DNA of 64,000 nucleotides from Janibacter sp. HTCC2649 (GTDB taxonomy: Bacteria; Actinomycetota; Actinomycetes; Actinomycetales; Dermatophilaceae): NCBI RefSeq assembly GCF_000152705.1, contig NZ_CH672413.1, positions 1,339,978 to 1,403,977 on the forward strand, in the 5' to 3' direction. Every line of letters begins with the position of its first letter. The first letter of the stretch is position 1. The translations under genes were made by a program, and so were the position numbers. Under the pieces are notes generated by a model that worked only from the letters and a program-made list of their open reading frames with translations, did not search any database and had not been told where the DNA came from. Positions 8,333 through 17,187 of the stretch are shown here, one piece after another.

Positions 8333-9193
8333 TCAGACGAGGGCTGCCTTGATGGCCTGCGTCAAGGACGTCGTCGGGCGGCCGATGAGGCGCGACAGAT
8401 CACCGGTCTCGACGAGCAGGCCACCCTGCTTGAGGCCGTCGTCGCTCGAGGCGAGCACGTTGGCGTAGCCCTCGGGCAGGCCGGCCCCGACGAGGGCGGC
8501 GCTGTAGTCGGCCACGGACAGGTCCTGGTAGGCGACGGGGGCGTTGGCTGCGGCGGAGAGTTCGGCGGCGTACTCCCCCAGCGTGAAGGCGTTGTCGGAG
8601 CCCAGCTCGTAGACCTTGCCGACCTGGTCGTCGGCCGTGATGACCGCGGCTGCGGCCTCGGCGTAGTCGGCGCGAGTGGCCGCGCTGACGCGCCCCTCGC
8701 CCGCCGCGCCCAGGACGACGCCGTGCTCGAGCTGCACCGGGATCTGCGCGGTGTAGTTCTCGAGGTACCAGGAGTTGCGCAGGAGGGCAGTGGGCAGACC
8801 TGCTGCTGCGAGCGCCTCCTCGGTGACCTTGTGCTCGGCCGCGAGGGCGAGCGGTGAGGTGTCGGCGCGGACGATGCTCGTGTAGGCGACGAGCTCGACG
8901 TCCGCGCGCACGGCGGCGTCGATGACGTTCTGGTGCTGGGCGACGCGCTGGCCGACCTCGGAGCCGGAGATGAAGAGGACGCGGTCCACGCCAGCGAGGG
9001 CGGCGTCGAGGGACGCCGGGTCCTCGAAGGTGCCGACGCGGACCTGCACGCCACGGTCGGCGAGGTCGGCGGCCTTGGCCGGGTCGCGCACGAGGGCCAC
9101 GACGTCACCGGGCGCCGTGCCGCGGGCCAGGAGGGAGTCGATGGCGAGTCGGCCGAGCTGTCCGGTGGCGCCGGTGACGAGGATCGTGGTCAT
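8333..9193 (-). CDS. NmrA-like / QorB-type NAD(P)-binding oxidoreductase
   Basis: 286 residues from the ATG at 9191-9193; AAAGG lies about 11 bases upstream. The N-terminus MTTILVTGATGQLGRLAIDSL is an atypical-SDR Rossmann nucleotide-binding loop (GATGQLG), and LRNSWYLENY in the middle is typical of NmrA-like / NAD(P)H:quinone oxidoreductase type 2 proteins. The role is probably quinone or electrophile reduction in the cytoplasm. The longer in-frame extension upstream has no supporting Shine-Dalgarno site. It is divergent from an HxlR regulator, the usual arrangement for electrophile-responsive qorB/ytfG-type pairs. Confidence 0.88.
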   Translation of the reverse strand: MTTILVTGATGQLGRLAIDSLLARGTAPGDVVALVRDPAKAADLADRGVQVRVGTFEDPASLDAALAGVDRVLFISGSEVGQRVAQHQNVIDAAVRADVELVAYTSIVRADTSPLALAAEHKVTEEALAAAGLPTALLRNSWYLENYTAQIPVQLEHGVVLGAAGEGRVSAATRADYAEAAAAVITADDQVGKVYELGSDNAFTLGEYAAELSAAANAPVAYQDLSVADYSAALVGAGLPEGYANVLASSDDGLKQGGLLVETGDLSRLIGRPTTSLTQAIKAALV

Positions 9194-9277
9194 GGTGGTG
9201 GGGCCTTTCGAGGTGAACCAAAGGAACGGTGACACCTCATCGAACGAGCGAGCGGACGGCATACTTCCCAAGAGTTA

Positions 9278-9300
9278 GTACCCACTTTGAAGTAAGGTAC
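9278..9300. promoter_or_regulatory. Operator candidate for the HxlR regulator
   Basis: Between the divergent oxidoreductase and hxlR-type genes sits GTACC-CACTT-tga-AGTAA-GGTAC. It is an interrupted dyad (GTACC/GGTAC outer arms, CACTT/AAGT inner arms) ending five bases before the regulator ATG. Size and position suit a winged-helix dimer, and binding here would block both promoters. No direct evidence. Confidence 0.45.
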
Positions 9301-9304
9301 GCAC

Positions 9305-9691
9305 ATGAAAGTAAGCCCGTCGTTGCGTGAGTTCTTTCCCGACGCCGTCTTCGCCGCGGGCTGCCCGAGCCGCACCGTCCTCGACCACGTCATGAGCAAG
9401 TGGGGGCTGCTCGTCCTCCTCGCCCTCGGCGACGGCGAGCCGCTGCGCTGGAGCGAGCTGCGTCGCCGCGCCGAGGGCGTCAGCGAGAAGATGCTTGCTC
9501 AGACACTGCGCACCCTCGTCGCCGACGGCTTCGTGCTGCGCGACGCACGCCCGGTCGTGCCGCCGCACGTCGAGTACTCCCTGACGCCGCGCGGACTCGA
9601 GCTCGCCGCCCTGCTCAACCCGCTCATGGTGTGGGTCGTGCAGAACGCGCCCGACATTCTCAACTCGGGGTCAGACGCCGCCGCCTCCTGA
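9305..9691 (+). CDS. HxlR/DUF24 family transcriptional regulator
   Basis: 128 residues with the HxlR winged-helix plan: an N-terminal cysteine (AAGCPSRTVLDHV), the helix-turn-helix around LRWSELRRRAEGVSEKMLAQTLR, and the wing plus YSLTPRGLEL. The cysteine at about residue 20 is in the position of the redox-sensing Cys of HypR/YodB-type members. It lies divergent to an NmrA/QorB-like oxidoreductase gene, which is its likely target. This is inferred from the family precedent and from the dyad between them. Its stop lies five bases before a convergent hairpin. Confidence 0.9.
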   Translation: MKVSPSLREFFPDAVFAAGCPSRTVLDHVMSKWGLLVLLALGDGEPLRWSELRRRAEGVSEKMLAQTLRTLVADGFVLRDARPVVPPHVEYSLTPRGLELAALLNPLMVWVVQNAPDILNSGSDAAAS

Positions 9692-9695
9692 GGTT

Positions 9696-9760
9696 CGATT
9701 TCGTGCCCCGTACGGACATGAGGAGCGCAGCGACGAGTGTCCGTTTCGGGCACGAAGTCG
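9696..9760. repeat. REP-like palindrome, copy 1, between convergent genes
   Basis: Arms of about 23 bases with outer ends CGATTTCGTGCCC and GGGCACGAAGTCG pair almost completely around a purine-rich loop (TGAGGAGCGCAGCGACGAG). The element fills the gap between the hxlR-type stop (9691) and the phosphodiesterase stop (9762). It therefore probably acts as a bidirectional terminator. A related copy sits at 23115-23177. Confidence 0.75.
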
Positions 9761-9761
9761 T

Positions 9762-10673
9762 TTACGCGGCGCGAGCGGCGCTCTGCTCCGCCGGGTCCTC
9801 GGCGAGCAGGAAGCGCTGCAGCGCAGCCAGGTCGTCGGTGTTGAGGACGTCGACGTCGGCCGCGACGAGCTCGCGCCACACGGCCTCACGGTTGGGCAGC
9901 GCGAGGTCCGGCGTCTCCCAGAAGCGCACCTGCTGACCGTTGGCGTGCGCCGTGGCGACGATCTCGTGGAGCTTGGCGCGTTCGGCCGCAGGCATCTCGC
10001 CGACCCCGCGCCAGGTGAAGAACTTCGTCCAGTTGTCGCTGATGAGCGGCACGAGACTCGCCGGCAGCGGCCCGCCGAGATCGCTCATCCGACCGTCATA
10101 GAACGAGAACCGCGTCGTTGCTGCCCGCATCGCGGCCAGGTCGCGGTTGCCAGAAATGACCGCCGTGACCGCGCGCTCGTGGACACGTCCCTGACGGGAC
10201 GCAGAAAACAACTGCGGGTATGCCGCGAGCTGCCTTTCGATGACCGGCCAGGCTGCGGTGCCCTCGCTCTTGACGTCGATGAGGAGGCGGAAGTCGGCCC
10301 GCCACCGCGGATGGATCGCGCCACCGTTCGCGCGGAACCGCTGCGCGAGGGGGGCGAGGTACTCGGCTTTGAGTGTGCGGTTGAGGTCGGGGCCGTCGTG
10401 ACCGAGGTAGAGCTCACCGTCGACGAGCCAGACGTCCGCCTCGGCGGAGGTGAAGCCGTGGTCGAGGGCGTCGAGGAGCGGGCGGTCGTGCTCGTAGTCG
10501 TTGTGGGCGTGGGCCCGCTCCAAGGGCTGCACGCTCGAGCGCGGGGCCTGGGCCACGACACTTCTCGGCGGTGCGTCAGCCGCAGTCGTGGCGGTCGCGG
10601 AAGCGGCCGGTGAGGCGAGGAAACCGGCGCCGAGCAGGGCGGCAAGGAGGACGGCAGGGCGAGGGAACGGCAT
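9762..10673 (-). CDS. Secreted PI-PLC/glycerophosphodiester phosphodiesterase-like protein
   Basis: About 303 residues. I choose the ATG at 10671-10673 because GAAGGA lies some 10 bases upstream; an ATG three codons earlier would sit almost on the Shine-Dalgarno site. A signal peptide is visible (AVLLAALLGAGFLASPAASA). The mature protein begins its catalytic barrel with ERAHAHNDYEHDRPLLDAL, has GFTSAEADVWLVDGELYLGHD and FRLLIDVKSEG, and ends with DVDVLNTDDL. These are the metal and substrate positions of the TIM-barrel phosphodiesterase superfamily. The product is probably extracellular, acting on glycerophosphodiesters or phosphoinositides. It diverges from pyruvate carboxylase. Confidence 0.85.
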   Translation of the reverse strand: MPFPRPAVLLAALLGAGFLASPAASATATTAADAPPRSVVAQAPRSSVQPLERAHAHNDYEHDRPLLDALDHGFTSAEADVWLVDGELYLGHDGPDLNRTLKAEYLAPLAQRFRANGGAIHPRWRADFRLLIDVKSEGTAAWPVIERQLAAYPQLFSASRQGRVHERAVTAVISGNRDLAAMRAATTRFSFYDGRMSDLGGPLPASLVPLISDNWTKFFTWRGVGEMPAAERAKLHEIVATAHANGQQVRFWETPDLALPNREAVWRELVAADVDVLNTDDLAALQRFLLAEDPAEQSAARAA

Positions 10674-10821
10674 ACGTGACATGTCCTTCACCTTGCCCCT
10701 GTCCGGTGAACCGCGCGCGTCGAGAACGCGAACACGTCCGGACTGTGAGCAGACCGTCTCACCACGTGAGCGGTCACTACGATCGGTCGAAAGTGTTTCG
10801 CACCACATCTGGAGGTACGCC

Positions 10822-13800
10822 GTGTTCCGCAAGGTCCTCGTTGCCAACCGAGGTGAGATCGCCGTGCGCGCCTTCCGCGCCGCCACCGAGCTCGGCGCCA
10901 AGACGGTCGCCGTCTTCCCCCATGAGGACCGCAACTCCGAGCATCGTCTCAAGGCTGACGAGTCGTACCAGATCGGCGAGGAGGGCCACCCGGTCCGGGC
11001 CTACCTTGACCACGAGAACATCGTGCGGGTTGCGGTCGAGTGCGGTGCCGACGCGATCTACCCCGGCTACGGGTTTCTCTCCGAGAACCCGCTGCTCGCC
11101 GAAGAAGCGGCAGCCCACGGCATCACCTTCATCGGCCCGCCACCCGAGGTCCTCCACCTCACCGGCAACAAGTCCAAGGCCATCGCCGCTGCCCGCGAGG
11201 CCGGCCTCCCGACCCTGCACGGATCCGAGGCCGGGACCGACCTCGACGTGCTCGAGGCCGCTGCCGCGGACTTCAGCTTCCCGCTCTTCGTCAAGGCGGT
11301 CTCCGGTGGTGGCGGTCGCGGCATGCGTCGCGTTGACGACGCAGCCCACCTGCGCGACGCCCTCGAGGCCGCGCAGCGCGAGGCCGACGCGGCGTTCGGC
11401 GACCCAACCCTCTACATCGAGGAAGCCGTCATCGACCCGCGGCACATCGAGGTCCAGATCCTCAGCGACGGCACCGGCACGATCGACGACGACAAGGGAA
11501 TCCTCCACCTCTTCGAGCGTGACTGCTCGGTGCAGCGTCGCCACCAGAAGGTCGTCGAGATCGCACCGGCGCCCAACCTCGACCCCGCCACCCGTGAGCA
11601 GATGTGCGCCGATGCGGTGCGCTTCGCGCGAGGCATCGGCTACGTCAACGCCGGCACCGTCGAGTTCCTCCTCGGCAAGGACGGGCGCTACGTCTTCATC
11701 GAGATGAACCCGCGCATCCAGGTCGAGCACACCGTCACCGAAGAGGTGACCGACATCGACCTCGTCGTCTCGCAGATGCGCATCGCGTCCGGCGAGACCT
11801 TCGAGGACCTCGAGCTGCGCCAGGAGGACATCGTCGTGCGCGGGTTCGCGCTGCAGTGCCGGATCACGACCGAGGACCCGTCCAACGGGTTCCGTCCCGA
11901 CGCAGGCACGATCACCGTCTATCGCTCGGCTGGCGGCGGCGGCGTACGCCTCGACGGTGGCACGGTCTTCGTCGGCGCCAAGGTCTCGGCCCACTTCGAC
12001 TCGATGCTCGTCAAGCTCACCTGTCGCGGACGGTCGTTCCCCATGGCTGTGCGCCGAGCGCGAAGAGCGCTGGCGGAGTTCCGAATTCGCGGCGTCTCCA
12101 CCAACATCCGCTTCCTCGAGGGTGTCCTCGCGGACCCCGTGTTCCAGGCCGGCGAGGCCACGACATCATTCATCGACGAGCGCCCCGAGCTGCTCACGGC
12201 CCGCACCCCCGCCGACCGTGGCACCAAGCTGCTGACCTATCTCGCCGACCTCACGGTCAACCAGCCGAACGGTCCGGCTCGCACGACCCTGCGGCCGCGC
12301 ACCAAGCTGCCCGTCCTCGACCTCGACGCACCCGTGCCGCCCGGCTCGCGCGATCTGCTCCAGCGTGTCGGGCCGGCGCAGTTCGCCCGGCAGCTGCGTG
12401 AGCGCACCGACGTCGCCGTCACGGACACGACCTTCCGCGACGCGCACCAGTCCCTGCTCGCGACCCGCATGCGCACCCGCGACCTGCTCCACGTCGCCGG
12501 CCACGTCTCGCGGCTCACGCCCGAGCTGCTGTCGATGGAGGCCTGGGGCGGAGCGACCTACGACGTGGGCCTGCGCTTCCTCAGCGAGGACCCGTGGGAG
12601 CGGCTCGCCCTCCTGCGCGAGGCCATGCCCAACATCCCGTTGCAGATGCTCCTGCGCGGTCGCAACACCGTGGGCTACACGCCCTATCCGACCAAGGTCA
12701 CCGACGTCTTCGTCCAGGAGGCGGCCCGCACGGGACTCGACATCTTCCGGATCTTCGACTCGCTCAACGACGTGAGCCAGATGCGTCCGGCCGTCGAGGC
12801 CGTCCTCGCCACCGACACGGCCGTGGCCGAGGTCGCGCTCTGCTACACCGGCAACCTCAGTGACCCTGCCGAGAAGCTCTACACACTCGACTACTACCTG
12901 CGCCTGGCCGAGCAGATCGTCGACACGGGCGCACACGTGCTGGCGATCAAGGACATGGCGGGACTCCTGCGCGCCCCAGCTGCCCGCACGCTCGTCACCG
13001 CCCTGCGCGAGCGGTTCGACCTACCCGTCCACCTCCACACCCACGACACGGCTGGAGGCCAGATCGGCACCCTGCTCGCGGCCATCGATGCCGGCGTGGA
13101 CGCGGTCGACGCCGCGTGCGCCGCGATGGCCGGGACGACGAGCCAGCCCTCACTGTCTGCCCTCGTCGCCGCCACGGACGGCACGGAGCGTCCGACCGGG
13201 CTCGACATCGACAACGTCTTCGCGCTCGAGCCCTACTGGGAGGCCGTGCGTCACCTCTACGCCCCCTTCGAGTCCGGACTGCCCTCCCCCACCGGGCGCG
13301 TCTACTTCCACGAGATCCCCGGTGGCCAGCTCTCGAACCTGCGCCAACAGGCCATCGCCCTAGGGCTCGGCGACCGCTTCGAGGACATCGAAGACATGTA
13401 TGCCGCGGCCAACCGGATCCTCGGCAACCTCGTCAAGGTCACCCCGAGCAGCAAGGTCGTCGGCGACCTCGCCCTCGCTCTCGTCGGGGCAAGTGCGGAC
13501 CCGGACGACTTCGAGAGCAACCCCACGAAGTACGACATTCCCGACTCCGTCATCGGCTTCCTCGAGGGTGAGCTCGGTGACCCACCCGGCGGCTGGCCCG
13601 AGCCGTTCCGGACCAAGGCCCTGCAGGGTCGCAAGGGCAAGCCACGCGTCACCGAGCTGACACCCGAGCAGGACGAGGCGCTCGACGAGAGCCCACGCGC
13701 TGCGCTCAACGAGCTGCTCTTCCCGGGACCGACGAAGGACTACCTGTTGTCGCGTGAGCGCTACGGCGACCTGTCCGTCCTCGGCACGGTCGAGTTCCTC

Positions 13801-14220
13801 CACGGGCTCGACCAGGACCGCGAGTACGAGGTCGAGATCGAGGCCGGCAAGCGCCTCCTTCTCGGGGTGTCCTCGATCGGTGACGCCGACGCCAAGGGCA
13901 TGCGCACCGTCATGTGCACCCTCAACGGCCAGTTCCGGCCGATCACGGTGCGTGACAACGCCATTCAGGTGGACGTCAAGACCGCCGAGAAGGCCGAGGC
14001 GGGCAACTCCACCCACATCCCCGCACCCTTCGCCGGTGTCGTCACGCCGGTGGTCGCCGAGGGTGACTCCGTCGAGGTGGGCGCCGTCGTCGCGACGATC
14101 GAGGCGATGAAGATGGAGGCCAACATCACCGCCCCCATCGCGGGAACAGTGGAGCGTCTGGCCATCGGCAGTCATCAACAGGTCGAGGGTGGGGACCTCC
14201 TTCTCGTCCTGAAGGGTTAG
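10822..14220 (+). CDS. pyc: Pyruvate carboxylase
   Basis: 1132 residues, the full length of single-chain pyruvate carboxylase, which makes oxaloacetate from pyruvate, bicarbonate and ATP. The GTG start at 10822 has GGAGG six bases upstream; longer upstream extensions lack homology. Domains in order: biotin carboxylase (MFRKVLVANRGEIAVRAF, ATP-grasp loop KAVSGGGGRGMRRV, EMNPRIQVEHTVTEE), carboxyltransferase (VTDTTFRDAHQSLLATRMRT, with KDMAGLL), and a C-terminal biotinyl domain with EAMKMEA, where K1097 is the biotinylated lysine. A small dyad (CTCAC-CAC-GTGAG, 10758-10770) lies in the upstream region and could be an operator. The gene is monocistronic; CsbD follows after 78 bases. Confidence 0.97.
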   Translation: MFRKVLVANRGEIAVRAFRAATELGAKTVAVFPHEDRNSEHRLKADESYQIGEEGHPVRAYLDHENIVRVAVECGADAIYPGYGFLSENPLLAEEAAAHGITFIGPPPEVLHLTGNKSKAIAAAREAGLPTLHGSEAGTDLDVLEAAAADFSFPLFVKAVSGGGGRGMRRVDDAAHLRDALEAAQREADAAFGDPTLYIEEAVIDPRHIEVQILSDGTGTIDDDKGILHLFERDCSVQRRHQKVVEIAPAPNLDPATREQMCADAVRFARGIGYVNAGTVEFLLGKDGRYVFIEMNPRIQVEHTVTEEVTDIDLVVSQMRIASGETFEDLELRQEDIVVRGFALQCRITTEDPSNGFRPDAGTITVYRSAGGGGVRLDGGTVFVGAKVSAHFDSMLVKLTCRGRSFPMAVRRARRALAEFRIRGVSTNIRFLEGVLADPVFQAGEATTSFIDERPELLTARTPADRGTKLLTYLADLTVNQPNGPARTTLRPRTKLPVLDLDAPVPPGSRDLLQRVGPAQFARQLRERTDVAVTDTTFRDAHQSLLATRMRTRDLLHVAGHVSRLTPELLSMEAWGGATYDVGLRFLSEDPWERLALLREAMPNIPLQMLLRGRNTVGYTPYPTKVTDVFVQEAARTGLDIFRIFDSLNDVSQMRPAVEAVLATDTAVAEVALCYTGNLSDPAEKLYTLDYYLRLAEQIVDTGAHVLAIKDMAGLLRAPAARTLVTALRERFDLPVHLHTHDTAGGQIGTLLAAIDAGVDAVDAACAAMAGTTSQPSLSALVAATDGTERPTGLDIDNVFALEPYWEAVRHLYAPFESGLPSPTGRVYFHEIPGGQLSNLRQQAIALGLGDRFEDIEDMYAAANRILGNLVKVTPSSKVVGDLALALVGASADPDDFESNPTKYDIPDSVIGFLEGELGDPPGGWPEPFRTKALQGRKGKPRVTELTPEQDEALDESPRAALNELLFPGPTKDYLLSRERYGDLSVLGTVEFLHGLDQDREYEVEIEAGKRLLLGVSSIGDADAKGMRTVMCTLNGQFRPITVRDNAIQVDVKTAEKAEAGNSTHIPAPFAGVVTPVVAEGDSVEVGAVVATIEAMKMEANITAPIAGTVERLAIGSHQQVEGGDLLLVLKG

Positions 14221-14298
14221 CCTGAAGGAGCATCGAATCGTCAAGAAGCGGCGTTTGCTCGATGCAGATCACCATCCGCACAACCAAGGAGATTCACC

Positions 14299-14472
14299 AT
14301 GGGTATCGGAGACAAGATCGAGAACATGAAGGACAAGGTCGTCGGCGAGGGCAAGGAGCAGGTCGGTGACGTCACCGACAACGAGCGCCTCGAAGCCGAG
14401 GGCAAGGCCCAGCAGACCGAGGGTGACCTCAAGCAGGCTGGCGAGAAGGTCAAGGACGCGTTCAAGAACTGA
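14299..14472 (+). CDS. CsbD family stress-response protein
   Basis: A 57-residue hydrophilic protein starting at the ATG 14299-14301, with AAGGAG eight bases upstream. The sequence begins MGIGDKIENMKDKVVGEGKE and continues with repeated Lys/Glu-rich amphipathic stretches, with EGKAQQTEGDLKQAG near the C-terminus, which is the CsbD pattern. CsbD is a sigma-B-controlled general-stress protein of unknown biochemical role in Bacillus. The gene has its own strong terminator 14 bases after the stop. Confidence 0.9.
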   Translation: MGIGDKIENMKDKVVGEGKEQVGDVTDNERLEAEGKAQQTEGDLKQAGEKVKDAFKN

Positions 14473-14486
14473 CGCGTCACATCAGC

Positions 14487-14520
14487 GAAGGCCGGTCACC
14501 CTCATGGGTGGCCGGCCTTC
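14487..14520 (+). terminator. Rho-independent-type terminator after csbD
   Basis: A 14-bp stem (GAAGGCCGGTCACC / GGTGGCCGGCCTTC, one G-U pair) surrounds the loop CTCATG, followed by GTCGTCTG. It lies directly downstream of the csbD stop and could also serve the convergent DJ-1-type gene ending at 14536. Confidence 0.85.
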
Positions 14521-14535
14521 GTCGTCTGCGCATGC

Positions 14536-15060
14536 TCAGCCGAGCGCGTCGAGCAGGGCCCGGGTGAAGGCGGGGATGTCATCAGGGTTGCGGCTGGTGA
14601 TGAGGTTGGCGTCGATGACGACCTCCTCGTCCTGCCAGGTCGCCCCGGCGTTGCGCAGGTCGGTCTGGAGGCTTGGCCACGAGGCGAGGGTTCGCCCCTG
14701 GACGACTCCTGCCTCGATCAGGGTCCACGGTGCGTGGCAGATGGCCGCAACGGGCTTGCCCGACTCGACGAACGCCTTGACGAAGGCCACAGCGTCCGCG
14801 TCGCCGCGCAGGGCGTCCGGGTTGGCCACGCCTCCGGGCAGGACCAGGGCGTCGTAGTCGTCGACCGAGGCCTCCTTCACGAGGCCGTCCACCGGACGGG
14901 TCTCGGCCTTGTCGAGGTGGTCGTAGGTCTGCACGGTGCCGGACTCGGTGCTCAGCAGGGTGGCCGAGTGGCCGGCCTCGGTCACCGTGTCCCAGGGGTC
15001 GGTGAGCTCGACTCGCTCGATGCCCTCGGGTGCGGTCAGGAATGCGATCTTCTTGGTCAT
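14536..15060 (-). CDS. DJ-1/PfpI family (type 1 glutamine amidotransferase-like) protein
   Basis: 174 residues, the family's usual length. The nucleophile elbow is AAICHAPW (Cys followed by His), preceded by DDYDALVLPGGVANPD, which supplies the acidic partner region. YhbO/PfpI-type members are proposed to be glyoxalases, deglycases or peptidases and are linked to oxidative and electrophile stress; which activity applies cannot be decided here. The N-terminus MTKKIAFLTAPEGIERVEL fits a cytoplasmic protein. It converges with csbD, another stress gene, and is followed upstream by a long inverted repeat. Confidence 0.9.
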   Translation of the reverse strand: MTKKIAFLTAPEGIERVELTDPWDTVTEAGHSATLLSTESGTVQTYDHLDKAETRPVDGLVKEASVDDYDALVLPGGVANPDALRGDADAVAFVKAFVESGKPVAAICHAPWTLIEAGVVQGRTLASWPSLQTDLRNAGATWQDEEVVIDANLITSRNPDDIPAFTRALLDALG

Positions 15061-15109
15061 GCCCTCCAGACCATCACAGTGACAGGAGCGCCGACCACAC
15101 CCCTGCGGG

Positions 15110-15186
15110 TGGAATCTCGAGCATCACCATGGGCGCGTTTGCGACGAAGGAGCAACTGAGCGTGCATGGTGATGCTCGAGATTCCA
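15110..15186. repeat. Long perfect inverted repeat (22-bp arms)
   Basis: Arms starting TGGAATCTCGAGCATCACC and ending GGTGATGCTCGAGATTCCA are exact reverse complements over 22 bases, separated by a 33-base loop containing GACGAAGGAGCAACTGAGCG. It lies between the start of the DJ-1-type gene and the stop of the DUF2207 gene, both on the minus strand. It would form a very stable hairpin and may terminate the upstream smpB-DUF2207 transcript. The arms differ from the 9.7 and 23.1 kb palindromes, but the purine-rich loop is similar. Confidence 0.8.
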
Positions 15187-15210
15187 ACGGGCCACGTGAT
15201 CGACGCGCGG

Positions 15211-17184
15211 CTACCAGGAGCCGCCGCCACCGCCTCCGCCACCACCACCGGAGAACCCGCCACCACCGGAGAAGCCTCCGCCGCCGAGCCCTGAACCTCC
15301 GGACGAGCCGGGCGTGGAGACGAAGGTGCCAGCGGCCTGGGTGGAGAACGAGTCCATGCTCGAGGCGACGTGACCGAAGTTCCAGCCCGTCATGGAGCCG
15401 ACGTACCAGGTGGGTGCCCCGATGACGTGACCAGCCGCAGCTGCGGCCGACGCGACGTCCTCGAAGACCTTGGCCCACCGGTCGGCGAGGCCGAAGACGA
15501 TGGCGTACGGCAGGAACGTGGAGAAGACGTCCTGCGCCTCCTCCCACTTGATCTGGTTGGCCTCGGCCGTGGCGATGTATTGCTCGAAGCCCTTGGACTG
15601 GGCGAGGACGGCGCTGCCCTCGGCCGTGCGTGAGGCCATCCGACGACCCAGCGTCTGGACGATGAGGCCGGCGACGACGAGGCCGATGCCGAAGACCCAG
15701 CCCATGCCGACGAGGCTGGCGCCGCCGAGTCCACCGAGAGCGGACGTCAGGAAGAAGAGGGAGAGCCCACCCAGGACGAGCAGAAGCATCCCGAAGCCCT
15801 TCCACACGGCTCGTTGCGCGTCCGGCGACCGGCGGAACCAGTGCCGTTGCACGGCTTCGGTGTACATCGTTCCCTGGACCTGCTTGAGGGTGCCGGCGAA
15901 GGTGTTCTTGAGGGCGGACAGCCTGGTCTCGTTGCCCGCGGAGAAGACACCGTCGAGGAGCTGCTGCTCATAGGGCGCCAGCGCGACGGCGCCGGTCGGC
16001 GGAGTGGTCCGGGTGAGGAGCCAGTCGTCGCTGCGGAAGCGTCCGCGTTCTTCGTTGGTCAGGGTGAGGTGGCCACGCACGGCGAGGTCGATGAGGGTGG
16101 CCGTGACGTCGACGACGTCGGCCTTCTCGTCCATGATCGTGCCGACCATGCCCGGTTGGACTCCCGCGGGCGGTGTGAACTGCACCGCGATCGTGGGTGC
16201 ACTCCCCCGCACGACGGGGGCGCTCTCACCGGCGCCGGGGGTCAGGCCTGGCGTCAGTCCGGCATAGACCTCGTCGCGCCCACGCGTCCACACGAGCAGT
16301 CCCATGAGGCCACCGGCGAGCAGCGGGATGAGCACGCCACCACCGGCGAGGGCCGCGCCGAGGTACTTCGACTGGTCGGCGCTCAGCGACGGGCCAGGGT
16401 CGCCGTAGCCGCCGCCGAACCCGCCGTCGGACTCGGTCTCGCGCAGGTCGGGGGTGAGGTCACCGAAGGCCGTGCGCGGCCACGAGACGACGATCGTCGC
16501 TCCCTGACCCGGCTCGATGTCGGGGACGGTGAACTTCGACGTCGCCCCTGCAGTGCCGGTGCAGATCGTGTCCTCGTGCAGCGCGCCGTAGTAGCAGGCG
16601 ACCTTCGTCGCGGGCACGGGTCCGGTGACATCCGCGCTGACGTTGCGGTAGACGTACTCGTTCGAGGGGTCGATGTGGTTGTAGTAGAGCTCGGCCGTCC
16701 CGTCACCGATGTCGTTGATGACGTTGCCGAGGGTGTAGGTGAGGACGTAGTCCTGCACACCTTCGACGGTCTCGTCGGCGCTGCCGATGCGCACCTGCTC
16801 ATAGGCGCCGAAGTCCGAGATGTCGGTGTCGGTGGGCGCGCCCGTCGGTGAGGTGACCTTGACGTCGGACAGCTCGTAGTGGCGGTACTGCGTCGTCGAC
16901 TCCTGGTAGCCGGCGCGCGTCTGGATCGTGCGATAGATGCCGTGGCGCTCCTCCCCCTGCGGGAAGTCCCAGCGAATGCGCTGGGCGACCTTCATCGAAC
17001 CGTCCGCCTGCACGGCATACGTGACGTTGAAACTGGTGGCGTCGTCGTCCATCGGGACGAAGCCGACGAGGGAGGCGGGCGCGTCAGCCGAGGGCAACGC
17101 GAGAGCCGCACCGACCGGCATACCCAGGACAAGGACCGCAGCGGCCCCGAAAGCTGCCATCCAGAACCGAAGCCGACCCGTCAC
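15211..17184 (-). CDS. DUF2207 family membrane protein with Gly-rich C-terminus
   Basis: 657 residues. A signal peptide (residues about 5-30, AAFGAAAVLVLGMPVGAALA) precedes an extracytoplasmic beta-rich domain with YAVQADGSMKVAQRIRWDFP and RHGIYRTIQ, the DUF2207 signature. A transmembrane helix follows at about residue 275 (LAGGGVLIPLLAGGLMGLLVW), then a cytoplasmic part with VDVTATLIDLAVRGHLTL, then two adjacent helices near residue 480-520. The last 35 residues are almost all Gly, Ser and Phe, ending in SW. Function is unknown across the family. Its start is three bases after smpB, so it is part of that operon. Confidence 0.85.
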   Translation of the reverse strand: MTGRLRFWMAAFGAAAVLVLGMPVGAALALPSADAPASLVGFVPMDDDATSFNVTYAVQADGSMKVAQRIRWDFPQGEERHGIYRTIQTRAGYQESTTQYRHYELSDVKVTSPTGAPTDTDISDFGAYEQVRIGSADETVEGVQDYVLTYTLGNVINDIGDGTAELYYNHIDPSNEYVYRNVSADVTGPVPATKVACYYGALHEDTICTGTAGATSKFTVPDIEPGQGATIVVSWPRTAFGDLTPDLRETESDGGFGGGYGDPGPSLSADQSKYLGAALAGGGVLIPLLAGGLMGLLVWTRGRDEVYAGLTPGLTPGAGESAPVVRGSAPTIAVQFTPPAGVQPGMVGTIMDEKADVVDVTATLIDLAVRGHLTLTNEERGRFRSDDWLLTRTTPPTGAVALAPYEQQLLDGVFSAGNETRLSALKNTFAGTLKQVQGTMYTEAVQRHWFRRSPDAQRAVWKGFGMLLLVLGGLSLFFLTSALGGLGGASLVGMGWVFGIGLVVAGLIVQTLGRRMASRTAEGSAVLAQSKGFEQYIATAEANQIKWEEAQDVFSTFLPYAIVFGLADRWAKVFEDVASAAAAAGHVIGAPTWYVGSMTGWNFGHVASSMDSFSTQAAGTFVSTPGSSGGSGLGGGGFSGGGGFSGGGGGGGGGGSW

Positions 17185-17187
17185 GGA

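Noticed and set aside
14281-14480. 79-codon minus-strand frame over the csbD region
   Set aside because: The plus-strand 57-residue CsbD protein has a good Shine-Dalgarno site, a family match and a terminator; the antisense frame has none.
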